64,000 bases of DNA from Flavobacterium sp. HSC-61S13 (GCF_024171535.1 NZ_JALJZV010000013.1:34591-98590), one strand, 5' to 3'; positions 1 through 8,773 are shown, numbered from the stretch's first letter. A program made the numbers and translations. The notes: generated from the letters alone by a model not told the origin.

Positions 1-737
1 AATGGCGATGGAGTTTCTTCGGTTAATTTCTGATGTCTTCTTTGGATGGAGCAGTCACGTTCTGATAAGTGACAAGCTTTTCCGTAAGAATCTCCGATGA
101 TTTGGATTTCGATATGTCTTGGCTCTTCAATCAGTTTTTCCATGTACATACCGTCGTTTCCAAAGGCCGCAAGGGCTTCTTGACGAGCATCTTCCCATCC
201 TTTTTGAAGATCTTCTTCTTTCCAGATCGCGCGCATCCCTTTTCCTCCACCACCTGCAGTGGCTTTGATCATTACGGGATATCCGGTTTCTTTGGCTATA
301 ATTCTAGCGTCTTCTAAGCTTTCAATGATTCCATCAGATCCAGGTACCGTCGGTACACCAGCTAATTTCATAGTCGCTTTAGCGCTTGATTTATCTCCCA
401 TCTTGTCTATCATATCTGGTGAAGCTCCGATGAATTTGATTCCATGTTCTTCACAGATTCTTGAAAACTTAGCGTTTTCTGAAAGAAATCCGTACCCAGG
501 GTGAATAGCATCTGCATTGGTGATTTCTGCCGCTGCAATAATGTTTGATATTTTTAAATACGATAGGTTGCTTGGAGGTGGACCGATACAAACCGCTTCA
601 TCTGCAAATCTTACGTGTAAACTTTCGGCATCGGCAGTCGAGTATACGGCTACGGTTTTGATACCCATCTCGCGACATGTTCTAATAATTCTTAGAGCAA
701 TCTCACCTCGGTTTGCGATTAATATTTTTTTAAACAT
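1..737 (-). CDS. accC: Biotin carboxylase subunit of acetyl-CoA carboxylase (5' part only)
   Basis: Uses ATP and bicarbonate to carboxylate biotin on BCCP, the first half-reaction of malonyl-CoA formation in the cytoplasm. Translating the minus strand from the ATG at 735-737 gives [18 protein letters not shown], the classic biotin-carboxylase N-terminus. It is followed by [13 protein letters not shown] (about residues 75-87), the glycine-rich ATP-grasp loop GGGGKGMR (about 163-170) and [12 protein letters not shown] near the window edge. About 245 of the expected ~450 residues are present; the C-terminal half lies before position 1. It sits directly downstream of accB on the same strand (71 bp gap), so accB-accC are probably cotranscribed. 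The frame is open to the edge and no damage is visible. Confidence 0.95.
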   Translation of the reverse strand, partial: MFKKILIANRGEIALRIIRTCREMGIKTVAVYSTADAESLHVRFADEAVCIGPPPSNLSYLKISNIIAAAEITNADAIHPGYGFLSENAKFSRICEEHGIKFIGASPDMIDKMGDKSSAKATMKLAGVPTVPGSDGIIESLEDARIIAKETGYPVMIKATAGGGGKGMRAIWKEEDLQKGWEDARQEALAAFGNDGMYMEKLIEEPRHIEIQIIGDSYGKACHLSERDCSIQRRHQKLTEETPSP

Positions 738-808
738 CTTTTGAAATTTTAAATTTTACTTGGGTTTAAATCCTTGTTCTAAAGGTTTTTAGAAATGATT
801 TAAATTTC

Positions 809-1309
809 TTAAGATGGATCAACTAAGAATAAAGGTTGGTCAAATTCAACTGGTGAAGCGTCGTCAACCAATACTTTTACGATTTTTCCTGAAACTTCTG
901 ATTCAATTTCGTTGAAAAGTTTCATAGCCTCAATAACACAGACAACATCTCCGGTTTTGATGGTAGTTCCAACTTCTGCAAATGCCGGTTTATCTGGCGA
1001 TGGCTTTCTGTAGAACGTACCGATGATTGGAGATTTAACAGTGATGTATTTAGAATCTTGATCAGCAACTTTGGCAGCCTCAGTAGCAGCAGCTGACTCA
1101 GCCGTTGGAGCGGTAGGAGCTGTTGGTTGAGCGGCAGCAGCTTGAGGAAGCGCAGAGTTAACGGGAACTTGTTGGATATAAGTTGTTTCTGTGCTTCCAG
1201 CATCGGTGGTTTTGATGGTGATTTTAAAATCATCCATTTCTAATTTTACTTCAGTAGCACCTGACTTTGCTACGAATTTAATTAAGTTTTGAATTTCTTT
1301 AATGTCCAT
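809..1309 (-). CDS. accB: Biotin carboxyl carrier protein of acetyl-CoA carboxylase
   Basis: Carries biotin between the carboxylase and transcarboxylase parts of acetyl-CoA carboxylase. The 166-residue protein has the usual layout: an N-terminal helix region (MDIKEIQNLIKFVAKSG), a flexible Ala/Pro/Thr-rich linker (about 45-85), and a C-terminal biotinyl domain. The biotinylation motif EAMKLFNEIE puts the modified lysine at K130. Length is normal for the family. It lies 23 bp after fabH and before accC on the same strand, so a fabH-accB-accC unit for fatty-acid initiation is likely. Confidence 0.97.
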   Translation of the reverse strand: MDIKEIQNLIKFVAKSGATEVKLEMDDFKITIKTTDAGSTETTYIQQVPVNSALPQAAAAQPTAPTAPTAESAAATEAAKVADQDSKYITVKSPIIGTFYRKPSPDKPAFAEVGTTIKTGDVVCVIEAMKLFNEIESEVSGKIVKVLVDDASPVEFDQPLFLVDPS

Positions 1310-1332
1310 ACTTTTGGTATTGGTTAGTTGTT

Positions 1333-2328
1333 TTATTTGTTATATGCCCACTTGAGGTAAATGGCACCCCAAGTAAATCCTCCGCCAAATGAGGCGAATA
1401 TGATGTTGTCACCTTTTTTTAATTGGTTTTCGAAATCACAAAGTAATAGTGGAAGTGTAGCGGAAGTGGTGTTTCCGTATTTTTCAATATTGATTAGTAC
1501 TTTGGACTCGTCTAAATTCATTCGATGTGCTGTAGCATCTATAATGCGTTTATTCGCTTGATGAGCTGCTAACCAGTTAACGTCGTTATGTGTTAGATTG
1601 TTGCGCTGCATGATTTTCTCGCTGACATCAGCCATGTTGGAAACGGCATATTTGAAAACGGTTTTACCATCTTGGAAAACATAGTGTTGTTTGTTGGCAA
1701 CGGTTTCTGCTGATGCGGGAAGTATTGATCCGCCAGCTTCGATTTTTAAGTAATCCCGTCCAACGGCATCGCTTTTTAATATTTCATCTTGAAGACCATA
1801 ACCCTCATGGTTGGGTTCAAAAAGAACAGCGCCTGCTGCGTCACCAAAAATGATGCAGGTGGCGCGGTCGGTATAATCAATTATGGAAGACATTTTGTCG
1901 CTTCCAATAAGTAATACTTTTTTGTATTTGCCGGATTCGATATACGCAGAGGCAACCGACATCCCGTATAAGAAACTTGAACAAGCCGCTTGAAGGTCAA
2001 AAGCAAAAGCATTAGTAGCGCCAATTTGAGTCGCTACAAAAACAGCAGTGCTTGCAACGGGCATGTCTGCAGTAGCCGTAGCTACAATAACTAAATCGAT
2101 TTCCTTAGGATCAAGACCCCTTTTTTCGATTAGGTTTTCAGAGGCTTTGATAGCCATGTAAGAAGAGCCTTTTCCTTCTCCTTTGAGAATTCTTCTTTCT
2201 TTTATTCCAGTTCTTGTCGTGATCCATTCGTCGTTGGTATCAACCATTTTCTCTAACTCTTTGTTGGTTAGTACATATTCTGGTAAATAGCATCCTACGG
2301 CGGTAATGGCAGCGTTTATTTTTGTCAT
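1333..2328 (-). CDS. fabH: 3-oxoacyl-ACP synthase III (KAS III)
   Basis: Condenses an acyl-CoA primer with malonyl-ACP to start fatty-acid synthesis. The catalytic triad is visible: Cys116 in QAACSSFLYG, His256 in LAAHQAN and Asn286 in KYGNTTSA. The glycine-rich C-terminus (FASFGGGFTWGA) is also typical. At 331 residues it has the normal family length. It precedes accB and accC on the same strand. A strong hairpin terminator for the minus strand lies between rpmF and fabH (2442-2468). Transcription of fabH therefore depends on readthrough or on a promoter in 2329-2441, where I see no clear TAnnTTTG box. Confidence 0.97.
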   Translation of the reverse strand: MTKINAAITAVGCYLPEYVLTNKELEKMVDTNDEWITTRTGIKERRILKGEGKGSSYMAIKASENLIEKRGLDPKEIDLVIVATATADMPVASTAVFVATQIGATNAFAFDLQAACSSFLYGMSVASAYIESGKYKKVLLIGSDKMSSIIDYTDRATCIIFGDAAGAVLFEPNHEGYGLQDEILKSDAVGRDYLKIEAGGSILPASAETVANKQHYVFQDGKTVFKYAVSNMADVSEKIMQRNNLTHNDVNWLAAHQANKRIIDATAHRMNLDESKVLINIEKYGNTTSATLPLLLCDFENQLKKGDNIIFASFGGGFTWGAIYLKWAYNK

Positions 2329-2441
2329 ATGGGGGTGCTTTGTATTAAAAACATTCCAAAAAGTGGTGGAAATTACAAAAAAAAAATGAAAGCAACTGTT
2401 ATTTTCAGTTCGGAATCAAATCGCGATTTTAAATAACAAAA

Positions 2442-2468
2442 AAAACTCTCACACATTGTGAGAGTTTT
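2442..2468 (-). terminator. Rho-independent terminator after rpmF
   Basis: A perfect 12-bp inverted repeat (2442-2453 with 2457-2468, loop CAT) is followed on the minus strand by a run of eight T. It lies 20 bp beyond the rpmF stop codon. It would end or attenuate the DUF177-rpmF transcript before fabH. Confidence 0.85.
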
Positions 2469-2487
2469 CCCTTATTTTTCTTGATAA

Positions 2488-2682
2488 TTATGCTACAGCT
2501 ACGGCTTTGTCTACGACAACTTGCCCTCTGTAATATAATTTTCCTTCATGCCAGTAAGCTCTGTGGTAAAGGTGAGCTTCACCTGTGATTGGACATGTAG
2601 CAATTTGAGGAGCAACCGCTTTATAATGCGTTCTTCTTTTATCTCTTCTTGTTTTCGAGGTTTTTCTCTTAGGATGTGCCAT
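2488..2682 (-). CDS. rpmF: 50S ribosomal protein L32
   Basis: Structural protein of the large ribosomal subunit. The 64-residue basic protein starts [20 protein letters not shown], the signature L32 N-terminus, and has a short [15 protein letters not shown] segment in the middle. Only one cysteine remains in that segment, so this is the zinc-free (C-minus) form. It lies 9 bp downstream of the DUF177 gene, the common bacterial arrangement, and is followed by a strong terminator. Confidence 0.97.
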   Translation of the reverse strand: MAHPKRKTSKTRRDKRRTHYKAVAPQIATCPITGEAHLYHRAYWHEGKLYYRGQVVVDKAVAVA

Positions 2683-2691
2683 CTTACTGTA

Positions 2692-3249
2692 TTATTTATC
2701 CGTTAATAGTTTTTTTAATTGATCCCATCGAGGATCAGTATCATTATCTTTGTTACTTTCAATTTCTTCGTTCTCTTCTTCTTCCTCTTTTTCCTTGCTA
2801 TAACCTAAATAGTCTAAAGCTTCAGAATCTAAACTCCCGTCTAAAACTCCAGGGTGAACCCTTTTGTGCGGAATAGATAAGGCAATCATTTCATAAACAT
2901 ATTGAGCCACATCAATTTTGTGTTCATTAAAAGGAATGACAATGTATTTGTCGTGATCCTCATTAAATTTGTCGCCAAACTTAACGATGATCTCTAATTT
3001 TCCTTTTAAGGGCATATCAAAATCCTGAGCTGTAACGTCACATGGAACATTTACATGGCCTTCAAACGAGAAGGAAAACTCAAGATGTGTACTTTTTTTA
3101 TTTAAAAGAACGACAACGTCTGCTTTAATATCGTTGAAATCATCAAAATTATAAAGTTCAAAGAACGATTTATCTATTTGATTTTCAAACTGGTGTTTTC
3201 CTAATTTTAGCCCTATAAAAGGAATCAAGAATTGTTTTTCATTACTCAT
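2692..3249 (-). CDS. DUF177 (YceD-family) protein, 23S rRNA accumulation factor relative
   Basis: A 185-residue acidic cytoplasmic protein of the DUF177/YceD family. Members are almost always encoded just before rpmF, and the E. coli member is linked to 23S rRNA accumulation. Seen here: a beta-rich middle with a VPCDVTAQDFDMPL segment, which in the family follows C-x-R-C-like positions. Then comes a highly acidic low-complexity stretch (KEEEEENEEIESNKDNDTD, about 153-171) and a conserved-looking end DPRWDQLKKLL. A good promoter (TTG-N17-TATCTTTG on the minus strand, 3270-3297) lies 20 bp upstream, so this gene and rpmF form a unit separate from pdxA. Confidence 0.85.
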   Translation of the reverse strand: MSNEKQFLIPFIGLKLGKHQFENQIDKSFFELYNFDDFNDIKADVVVLLNKKSTHLEFSFSFEGHVNVPCDVTAQDFDMPLKGKLEIIVKFGDKFNEDHDKYIVIPFNEHKIDVAQYVYEMIALSIPHKRVHPGVLDGSLDSEALDYLGYSKEKEEEEENEEIESNKDNDTDPRWDQLKKLLTDK

Positions 3250-3269
3250 GAGAACATGATTTGAGCGTG

Positions 3270-3297
3270 CAAAGATATAAAATAATTATAATTACAA
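3270..3297 (-). promoter_or_regulatory. Promoter of the DUF177-rpmF unit
   Basis: On the minus strand, TTG (3295-3297) is followed after 17 bp by TATCTTTG (3270-3277). Both elements and the spacing fit the Bacteroidota vegetative consensus TTG-N17-23-TAnnTTTG. The DUF177 ATG is 20 bp further on. Confidence 0.75.
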
Positions 3298-3305
3298 GCA
3301 GGTTA

Positions 3306-4370
3306 TCAATATTTTTTTGATGTAAAATCTTTTTGTCGTGTAACTAACGGCTCTTTAATGAGTTCTGCATTGATTTTTCGGTTCTTAAAAACATCTATAG
3401 CTAAATATATCGCTTCTCTGAATGAGCTAGGATCAGCCAAGCCTTTTCCGGCTATTTCATACGCAGTTCCATGATCTGGCGAGGTGCGTATTTTATTAAG
3501 TCCTGCGGTGTAATTTACTCCAGTTCCAAACGCGAGTGTTTTAAATGGTGTTAGGCCTTGGTCGTGGTAACAAGCCAGGATGGCATCAAATTTTTCGTAC
3601 TGATTGGAGCCGAAAAAACTATCAGCAGCAAAAGGTCCTGTTATTAAAATGCCTTCGCCAAAGAGCTTTTTAACAGTTGGGTTGATGGTTTTTAGTTCTT
3701 CCTGCCCAATAACGCCGTTATCTCCACTATGCGGATTTAATCCCAAAAGGGCAATACGCGGTTTTAAGATGTTAAAATCTTCTTTCAAACACTTATTCAG
3801 TGTTTTTACTTTGCGTATAATCAGTTCTGCTGTGATTTCTTTGGCAACGTCTTTTAATGGAACGTGATCTGTTAACAAACCGATGCGTAGTGAATCGCTA
3901 ACCATCAACATCATCGCATCACCTTCTAGCTCTTGATTGAGGTAATCTGTGTGGCCAGGATGTTTAAAGTCTTCATCCTGAATGTTGTACTTATTGATGG
4001 GGGCGGTCACTAAAACATCAATCAAATCGGCTTTTAACGCCGCAGTAGCTTCGGTAAATGATTTAATCGCGTATTTTCCGATCAAAGGATCGTTGGTCCC
4101 AAAGCTTACATTGACAGTCTCTTTCCAGAGGTTTAATACGTTTATTTTTCCTTTAACGGCTTGTTCTAAATGGTCTATTCCGTGTATGGCAGCATTGTTG
4201 CCTAATATTTTCTTTACAAAAGAGAAAGGCTTTGAATTGGCAAAAATTATTGGGGTACACAATTCGAGCATGCGGTTGTCTTCGAAAGTTTTAAGGATGA
4301 TCTCGCTTCCGATTCCGTTCATGTCTCCGATTGAAATGCCAAGCTTTATGTTTTCTTCTTGATGGTTCAT
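3306..4370 (-). CDS. pdxA: 4-hydroxythreonine-4-phosphate dehydrogenase
   Basis: NAD-dependent oxidation of 4-phosphohydroxy-L-threonine in the DXP-dependent route to pyridoxal phosphate. The 354-residue protein begins MNHQEENIKLGISIGDMNG. Metal/substrate motifs are visible: GHTDYLNQEL, ACYHDQGLTPFKTLAFG and SPDHGTAYEIAGKG. The frame stays open 49 codons further upstream (to 4517), but that extension lies inside ribE on the other strand and precedes the promoter-like box at 4403-4410. I therefore choose the ATG at 4368-4370, which matches the family's N-terminus. Confidence 0.95.
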   Translation of the reverse strand: MNHQEENIKLGISIGDMNGIGSEIILKTFEDNRMLELCTPIIFANSKPFSFVKKILGNNAAIHGIDHLEQAVKGKINVLNLWKETVNVSFGTNDPLIGKYAIKSFTEATAALKADLIDVLVTAPINKYNIQDEDFKHPGHTDYLNQELEGDAMMLMVSDSLRIGLLTDHVPLKDVAKEITAELIIRKVKTLNKCLKEDFNILKPRIALLGLNPHSGDNGVIGQEELKTINPTVKKLFGEGILITGPFAADSFFGSNQYEKFDAILACYHDQGLTPFKTLAFGTGVNYTAGLNKIRTSPDHGTAYEIAGKGLADPSSFREAIYLAIDVFKNRKINAELIKEPLVTRQKDFTSKKY

Positions 4371-4390
4371 AATAAGCTGTAATTTATTGC

Positions 4391-4398
4391 TAATTTTG
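4391..4398 (+). promoter_or_regulatory. -7 box of ribE promoter
   Basis: TAATTTTG matches TAnnTTTG and lies 31 bp before the ribE ATG. No TTG is found at the -33 spacing. It lies 4 bp from an opposed box serving pdxA. Confidence 0.5.
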
Positions 4399-4402
4399 TA
4401 AG

Positions 4403-4410
4403 CAAATTTA
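4403..4410 (-). promoter_or_regulatory. -7 box of pdxA promoter
   Basis: TAAATTTG on the minus strand, 32 bp before the pdxA ATG. The -7 boxes for pdxA and ribE face each other, so the two promoters overlap. Confidence 0.5.
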
Positions 4411-4428
4411 ATGAAAATAAATCGAGTT

Positions 4429-5016
4429 ATGTTTACAGGAATTGTGGAATCCTTCGGGATCGTCGAAAAAATCATCAAAGAGGGAGAGAATTTACATCTT
4501 ACTATGACGGCTGCCATGGCGGGTGAATTAAAAATTGATCAAAGTGTTAGTCATAATGGGATTTGTCTAACCGTAGTGGATTTGACCGATTCATCGTATA
4601 CGGTGACAGCGATTAAAGAGACCATAGAGAAAACGGCTATCGGAAATTGGAAAGTAGGGGATCGGGTCAATTTAGAACGTGCGATGATTTTGGGAGCGCG
4701 ATTAGACGGGCATTTGGTTCAAGGACATGTTGATCAAACGGCGCGCTGTGTATCGATAGAAGATTCAGAGGGTAGTACCTATTTCGGTTTTGAGTACGAT
4801 GAAAAACTTGCAAATTTAACCATTGAGAAAGGATCGATAACCGTAGATGGTACGAGTTTAACCGTAGTGGATTCAGGTCGAAATACTTTTAAAGTAGCTA
4901 TTATACCATATACTCTGGCGCATACTTTGTTCGGTACTTACCAAGTAGGGAGTTTAGTAAATTTGGAATTTGATGTCATCGGCAAGTATGTTTCTAAAAT
5001 GATGTCCTTGCGCTAA
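4429..5016 (+). CDS. ribE: Riboflavin synthase, alpha chain
   Basis: Dismutates two 6,7-dimethyl-8-ribityllumazine molecules to riboflavin. The 195-residue protein starts MFTGIVESFGIVEK and shows the duplicated lumazine-binding fold. Repeat 1 has SHNGICLTVVDL and GHLVQGHVDQTA. Repeat 2, starting about residue 98, has ITVDGTSLTVVDS. An upstream in-frame ATG at 4411 would add six residues (MKINRV), but family members begin at MFTG. Divergent from pdxA. ribF, the next step in flavin synthesis, is at 34927 in this window but not linked. Confidence 0.96.
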   Translation: MFTGIVESFGIVEKIIKEGENLHLTMTAAMAGELKIDQSVSHNGICLTVVDLTDSSYTVTAIKETIEKTAIGNWKVGDRVNLERAMILGARLDGHLVQGHVDQTARCVSIEDSEGSTYFGFEYDEKLANLTIEKGSITVDGTSLTVVDSGRNTFKVAIIPYTLAHTLFGTYQVGSLVNLEFDVIGKYVSKMMSLR

Positions 5017-5148
5017 AATCTGCTGAAGAAATCCAACGGATATTAAAATTTTAACTGTTATAACGGGTGGAATATCGATGTGTTTTTTGTCTAACTCCTT
5101 AGAATACATTATATTTACTAGGTTGTGCAATCGTAAAAATATAATATT

Positions 5149-5871
5149 ATGGAATATGCTTCAGAAACTTCAGGATGGAAAGACGATTTTTATCGCAAAT
5201 ATAGATTAACTACAGTACCAGAGCATTTATTGATTATAGGTAGTTTTTTAATCGAGGCCAATTACAAAAGCGACAGCAGTACTTTGAGGTCGAGGTTGGA
5301 TCCGGCAAAGATTGAAAACATCTTGAATCAGGCTTGGTGCGTAGTAAGTTCTAGAAATGCCAAACAGCTTATCGAGAGTCTTTTAAACCTTCCGAGCGTT
5401 CACAATTACAAAGACGTTGCTGAGTCGGTCTTGATTCAACAAAAATCACATCCCAAATATCCCGTAGCCTCAGTCTTACTTGCAGAGCAGGGTAAGTTGT
5501 ACCATTTTATTGATAAAAAATGCGAGACGAGGTTTTTTGATTGTGGCTACTCATTTAATCTAGAATCCTATGCTAAGATTACGAATATAGCAAGCTGGGA
5601 CATTGAAAGAGCTGGGCTGATTATCCGATATGCTTTTACCATTGGCTGGCTTACCGAAGAAGAATCTGTTAATTATCTTAAAAGAGCCTATGCCGTTGCG
5701 GAACTGAATTATTCGAATTGGTGTCAATATTTCATCGGTTATCTAAAAGGTCGCGCCTTATTATTTGATACTTCAGAGGACGAATCCAGTAATTATATCT
5801 TGGTTTTAAATGAAATCATGCAACAGCCGGAAATTTATTTCCACCATTATCCCTTAACTCAAAGGAATTAA
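5149..5871 (+). CDS. DUF1266-domain protein
   Basis: A 240-residue soluble protein with no signal peptide or membrane segment. The C-terminal half carries the DUF1266 pattern: an aromatic WDIERAGLIIRYAF segment (about 148-161), then GWLTEEESVNYLKRAYAVA and NWCQYFIGYLKGRALL. The molecular function of DUF1266 is not established; related proteins are widespread and some occur near polymorphic toxin or type VI loci. It stands alone between ribE and the sigma-factor operon, with 132 bp before it and 101 bp after it and no clear promoter box or terminator. Family call from motif recognition only. Confidence 0.65.
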   Translation: MEYASETSGWKDDFYRKYRLTTVPEHLLIIGSFLIEANYKSDSSTLRSRLDPAKIENILNQAWCVVSSRNAKQLIESLLNLPSVHNYKDVAESVLIQQKSHPKYPVASVLLAEQGKLYHFIDKKCETRFFDCGYSFNLESYAKITNIASWDIERAGLIIRYAFTIGWLTEEESVNYLKRAYAVAELNYSNWCQYFIGYLKGRALLFDTSEDESSNYILVLNEIMQQPEIYFHHYPLTQRN

Positions 5872-5972
5872 TAATGGTAGTTTAGGTTAGATGGATGTTA
5901 AAATTCGTATAATGTGTGACTTTTACTTAAATCTGGTGTCTAAATTCTATTTGACCATTAGATAACGTAGTT

Positions 5973-6551
5973 ATGGAGTTAGATTCGATAGGACATATTA
6001 ATATTGAAGATGAAGAACTGGTGGCCTTGGTCATAGAGACTGGTGATACGTCCTATTTCGGGATCTTATACGACAGATATTCAAATTTAGTTTACAATAA
6101 GTGCAGGAGTTTTTCTGGATCTGATGCGATGGCTCAAGACTTGACACACGACATCTTTATACAATTGTTTGTTAAGTTGGATACTTTTAAGGGGAATTCA
6201 AAGTTTTCGACATGGCTGTTTTCTTTTACTTATAATCATTGTGTCAATTTTTATAACCGCGATTTAAAAAAGAAAAACCTAGAGACCGATTTAATAGACG
6301 AATATAATTACAGTATTCCCGTAGGGGAAACCGATATAGCGGATGAGGAAATTCTCGCTATGAATGCGGAAAAGTTGCAACGCGCACTAAAAATTGCTGA
6401 ACCCGAAGAAAAAGTGGTGTTGCTTATGAAGTACCAAGATGACCTGTCTATAAAAACCATTGCTGAACAAGTTGGTATCGGTGAAAGTGCCGTAAAGATG
6501 CGGTTACATAGGGCAAAGAAAAGGGTTTTGGAAATCTATAATTCGTTGTAA
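5973..6551 (+). CDS. ECF-type RNA polymerase sigma factor
   Basis: A 192-residue sigma-70 family protein with only regions 2 and 4. Region 2 is at about residues 20-95: YFGILYDRYSNLVYNKC, the core-binding AQDLTHDIFIQLFVKL, and the FSTWLFSFTYNHCVNFY promoter-melting stretch. Region 4 is at about 130-190 and contains the helix-turn-helix KTIAEQVGIGESAVKMRLHR. It heads a tight group: a 70-residue protein starts 2 bp after its stop, and an MscS-like protein overlaps that. No membrane anti-sigma gene is next to it. It is encoded about 1.3 kb before the first surface cassette, but regulation of that cassette is only a possibility. Confidence 0.93.
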   Translation: MELDSIGHINIEDEELVALVIETGDTSYFGILYDRYSNLVYNKCRSFSGSDAMAQDLTHDIFIQLFVKLDTFKGNSKFSTWLFSFTYNHCVNFYNRDLKKKNLETDLIDEYNYSIPVGETDIADEEILAMNAEKLQRALKIAEPEEKVVLLMKYQDDLSIKTIAEQVGIGESAVKMRLHRAKKRVLEIYNSL

Positions 6552-6553
6552 AA

Positions 6554-6766
6554 ATGGCAAATCCTTTTAAAAAAATTTTACATGATAAAAAGTTGCCCGA
6601 AATCATTAAAGTTCGGGTCACAGATAATGTTGCACTTATAAAATTATCTTTAGAAGTGGCGGAATTATTTGCGATAAAATTGCCAAATGTTATGGCAAGT
6701 TTACTTAAAGACACTCATACGGAAGACACAAAAACGGATAATTTTAACAAAACAACAAATGAATAG
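6554..6766 (+). CDS. Small protein cotranscribed with the sigma factor
   Basis: A 70-residue soluble protein beginning MANPFKKILHDKKLPEIIKV, which I do not assign to a named family. It starts 2 bp after the sigma-factor stop codon and its end overlaps the next gene by 8 bp, so translation of all three is probably coupled. It has an N-terminal basic part and a middle amphipathic helix (ALIKLSLEVAELFAIKLP). The C-terminus is hydrophilic (TEDTKTDNFNKTTNE). There is no membrane segment. Its position suggests a modulator of the sigma factor, but nothing in the sequence proves this. Confidence 0.7.
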   Translation: MANPFKKILHDKKLPEIIKVRVTDNVALIKLSLEVAELFAIKLPNVMASLLKDTHTEDTKTDNFNKTTNE

Positions 6767-7595
6767 TTTCTCACAAACTTTAAACATAGACGACCCTTCT
6801 CAATTTATTGGTTCTTTGATTAATACCTTAGCTACCGGAGTATTAAAAGCTTTGGTTATTTTTCTTTACATTTTCCTGTGTTGGGGCAGTATTAAGTTGA
6901 TTTCACTACTGACGAAGAAATTGTTCGTTTGGACTAGAATCGAAAAAATACAACATAATTTTAACGATAATGAGTTTTTAAACAAAGCTAAAATCAAGTT
7001 GAACTTGATGATGATTATTGATGCTTTTATAAAAGTTTTCTTCGCATTAGTTTTTATGGTTATCGGTGCGGATATGTTTGGATTAGAAATCGTTTCTGCG
7101 CAGGTAGGGAACTTTGTAGCATTAATTCCTCAATTCTTTATTTCCTTGCTGATTTTTATTTCGGGTTTATATTTGGCTTCTTGGCTAAAAAGAGCCATGA
7201 TAAATTTTTTAGCTGTAGTAGGTTTTCGGGGAGCCAAGTTGTTAGGTCAGCTAGTTTTTTACGTGATGTTTCTCTTTGTTACTATTGTTGCGTTAAATCA
7301 AGCCGGAATAAATACCGATATAATTACTCATAATATATCAATCATTATAGGGGCTGTTTTTGTAGCAATCGCTTTATCACTTGGTATGGGATCCAAAGAA
7401 TTGGTAACATTATTATTATATTCATTCTATGCGCGTAAGAACCTTAAAGTGGGTAAGCGAATTAGAATTAATGAGTTGGAAGGGATAATACTTTCCATTG
7501 ATAATATATACCTATGTTTGGATATTTCAGGAAAAAACACCCTGATTCCGATAAAAAATGTTTCCTATAGTGTGATTGAATTTCTAGATAATTAG
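6759..7595 (+). CDS. MscS-like mechanosensitive channel / TM-helix-repeat membrane protein
   Basis: A 278-residue inner-membrane protein with about five hydrophobic segments (roughly 15-40, 70-92, 100-125, 140-160, 170-195). After the last one comes a glycine-containing stretch (ALSLGMGSKELVTLLLYSF) and a short beta-rich end (KVGKRIRINELEGIILSIDN) like the start of an MscS beta domain. The protein is short for MscS and lacks the large C-terminal vestibule. It resembles flavobacterial proteins annotated as mechanosensitive channel family with conserved TM-helix repeats. The chosen ATG overlaps the stop region of the upstream small gene by 8 bp (ATGAATAG); a longer in-frame start at 6687 would lie within that gene. 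Confidence 0.7.
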   Translation: MNSFSQTLNIDDPSQFIGSLINTLATGVLKALVIFLYIFLCWGSIKLISLLTKKLFVWTRIEKIQHNFNDNEFLNKAKIKLNLMMIIDAFIKVFFALVFMVIGADMFGLEIVSAQVGNFVALIPQFFISLLIFISGLYLASWLKRAMINFLAVVGFRGAKLLGQLVFYVMFLFVTIVALNQAGINTDIITHNISIIIGAVFVAIALSLGMGSKELVTLLLYSFYARKNLKVGKRIRINELEGIILSIDNIYLCLDISGKNTLIPIKNVSYSVIEFLDN

Positions 7596-7859
7596 ACTCG
7601 AATTCTTGAGTATGCATGGACTCTTAACGAAACAGTAGATTGATTACTGAAGTTACTGTCAAATCCTGATTTTTGTTGCTTGATGCCTCTGTAACGGTGG
7701 CTGTTTTAATTCTTGGTAGTGGTGTTTTTTTTTTTAGAACGGTGACTTTTTAAAGCTATAGTGTCTAAATAAATACAAACTAACTGTAAAGAAAAGCAAA
7801 GCCGTCTCTTGTAATATCTTTTAAGGGGATATGGCTAGGTAATTAAGAATCACAATACT

Positions 7860-8705
7860 ATGAGCAAAATAACTTTTATCTACTGTGTTTTATTAATGGG
7901 ATGTCCGATGTTGATTTTTTCTCAAACAGGACTGTATACTGTGACGCCTAAGGCAACTCTAGATGTCTCAAAAAACGAGAAAGTTTCGTCAGAGAGAGGA
8001 GTGATTATTCCTCGTTTATCTGGAGAAGAATTAGCAGAGAACGACGCCTTTTATGGAAGTGACCAAGAAGGTACTTTGATCTTTGTCACCGAAGGGGTTT
8101 CAAAAGAGAAGTCTACTCACAAGACTGTAGAAGTTACTAAAAAAGGAATGTATGTTTATCATCACGAGCCACATAGACAATGGAAACCTACAATTCGTGG
8201 TAAATCGCAGATGACTGATAATAAAGTCTTCGTCATTATTAATAGTGCGGGAACAAGACTAATGACGTCAGATACAGAGGCCATTAGATGGAGTTCGAGT
8301 TTTGATGGAGCTAATTCACATTTAATTTCCCTCCAAAATAATGCGACAGATATTGTTTTACCTCCTTTTAAAACCTTGAAAATACATGGGAGTATTCCTA
8401 TTGGATTTGGCAGTGGCTCTGAAAGTCAGAAAAAAATAGCCTCTAGCCTGAGAAGTGATTTGATTTTAATAAATCAGCAGCCGGGTGTTGAGTTGTATAG
8501 CTCAAGCCCGGGTTTTGCCCGCTCATCCAATTATACAGCAACTAACCAAGGTGGGGCAACGCCAGCCGTGATGATTTTGTATACTGGAATAACTGGAGCT
8601 ACCCTTAGAGCAAATGCAACGAGAGAAGGAAATAAACGGACTAATATAGCAGGTGGTGCCGCACATAACACCATAGGCACATATTTAATTATTGAGGAAA
8701 TTTAA
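7860..8705 (+). CDS. Secreted protein A of the first surface cassette (LIIEEL-tail family)
   Basis: A 281-residue protein with a signal peptide ending about LIFSQ (residue 22). The N-terminal block after cleavage (TGLYTVTPKATLDVS ... RGVIIPRLSGEEL ... EGTLIFVTEG) is the degenerate form of the QVGIGT/LDI/GVLIPR block found in Bacteroidota surface-fibre-like proteins. After about residue 125 a beta-rich domain follows, ending TIGTYLIIEEI. The next two genes share the N-terminal block and the C-terminal tail, so this is a three-gene paralogue array. I see no T9SS sorting domain and assign no biochemical function. The domain could be a jelly-roll head, but that is an inference from the pattern. 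Confidence 0.75.
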   Translation: MSKITFIYCVLLMGCPMLIFSQTGLYTVTPKATLDVSKNEKVSSERGVIIPRLSGEELAENDAFYGSDQEGTLIFVTEGVSKEKSTHKTVEVTKKGMYVYHHEPHRQWKPTIRGKSQMTDNKVFVIINSAGTRLMTSDTEAIRWSSSFDGANSHLISLQNNATDIVLPPFKTLKIHGSIPIGFGSGSESQKKIASSLRSDLILINQQPGVELYSSSPGFARSSNYTATNQGGATPAVMILYTGITGATLRANATREGNKRTNIAGGAAHNTIGTYLIIEEI

Positions 8706-8773
8706 ACTGAATTGTTTTCGTGTTCACGATAGTTCTTTACATGAAGTCATTAAAAAATAAATATTATAGATAT

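Noticed and set aside
922..1233. 103-codon minus-strand frame within accB
   Set aside because: Overlaps accB in another frame and is Leu/Pro-rich with no recognisable domain.
3306..4517. pdxA frame open to 4517
   Set aside because: The extra 49 codons lie inside ribE and upstream of the pdxA -7 box; family proteins start near MNHQEEN at 4370.
7596..7859. Possible small gene or RNA between the MscS-like gene and the first surface gene
   Set aside because: No credible frame, promoter box or stable hairpin was found in these 264 bp.
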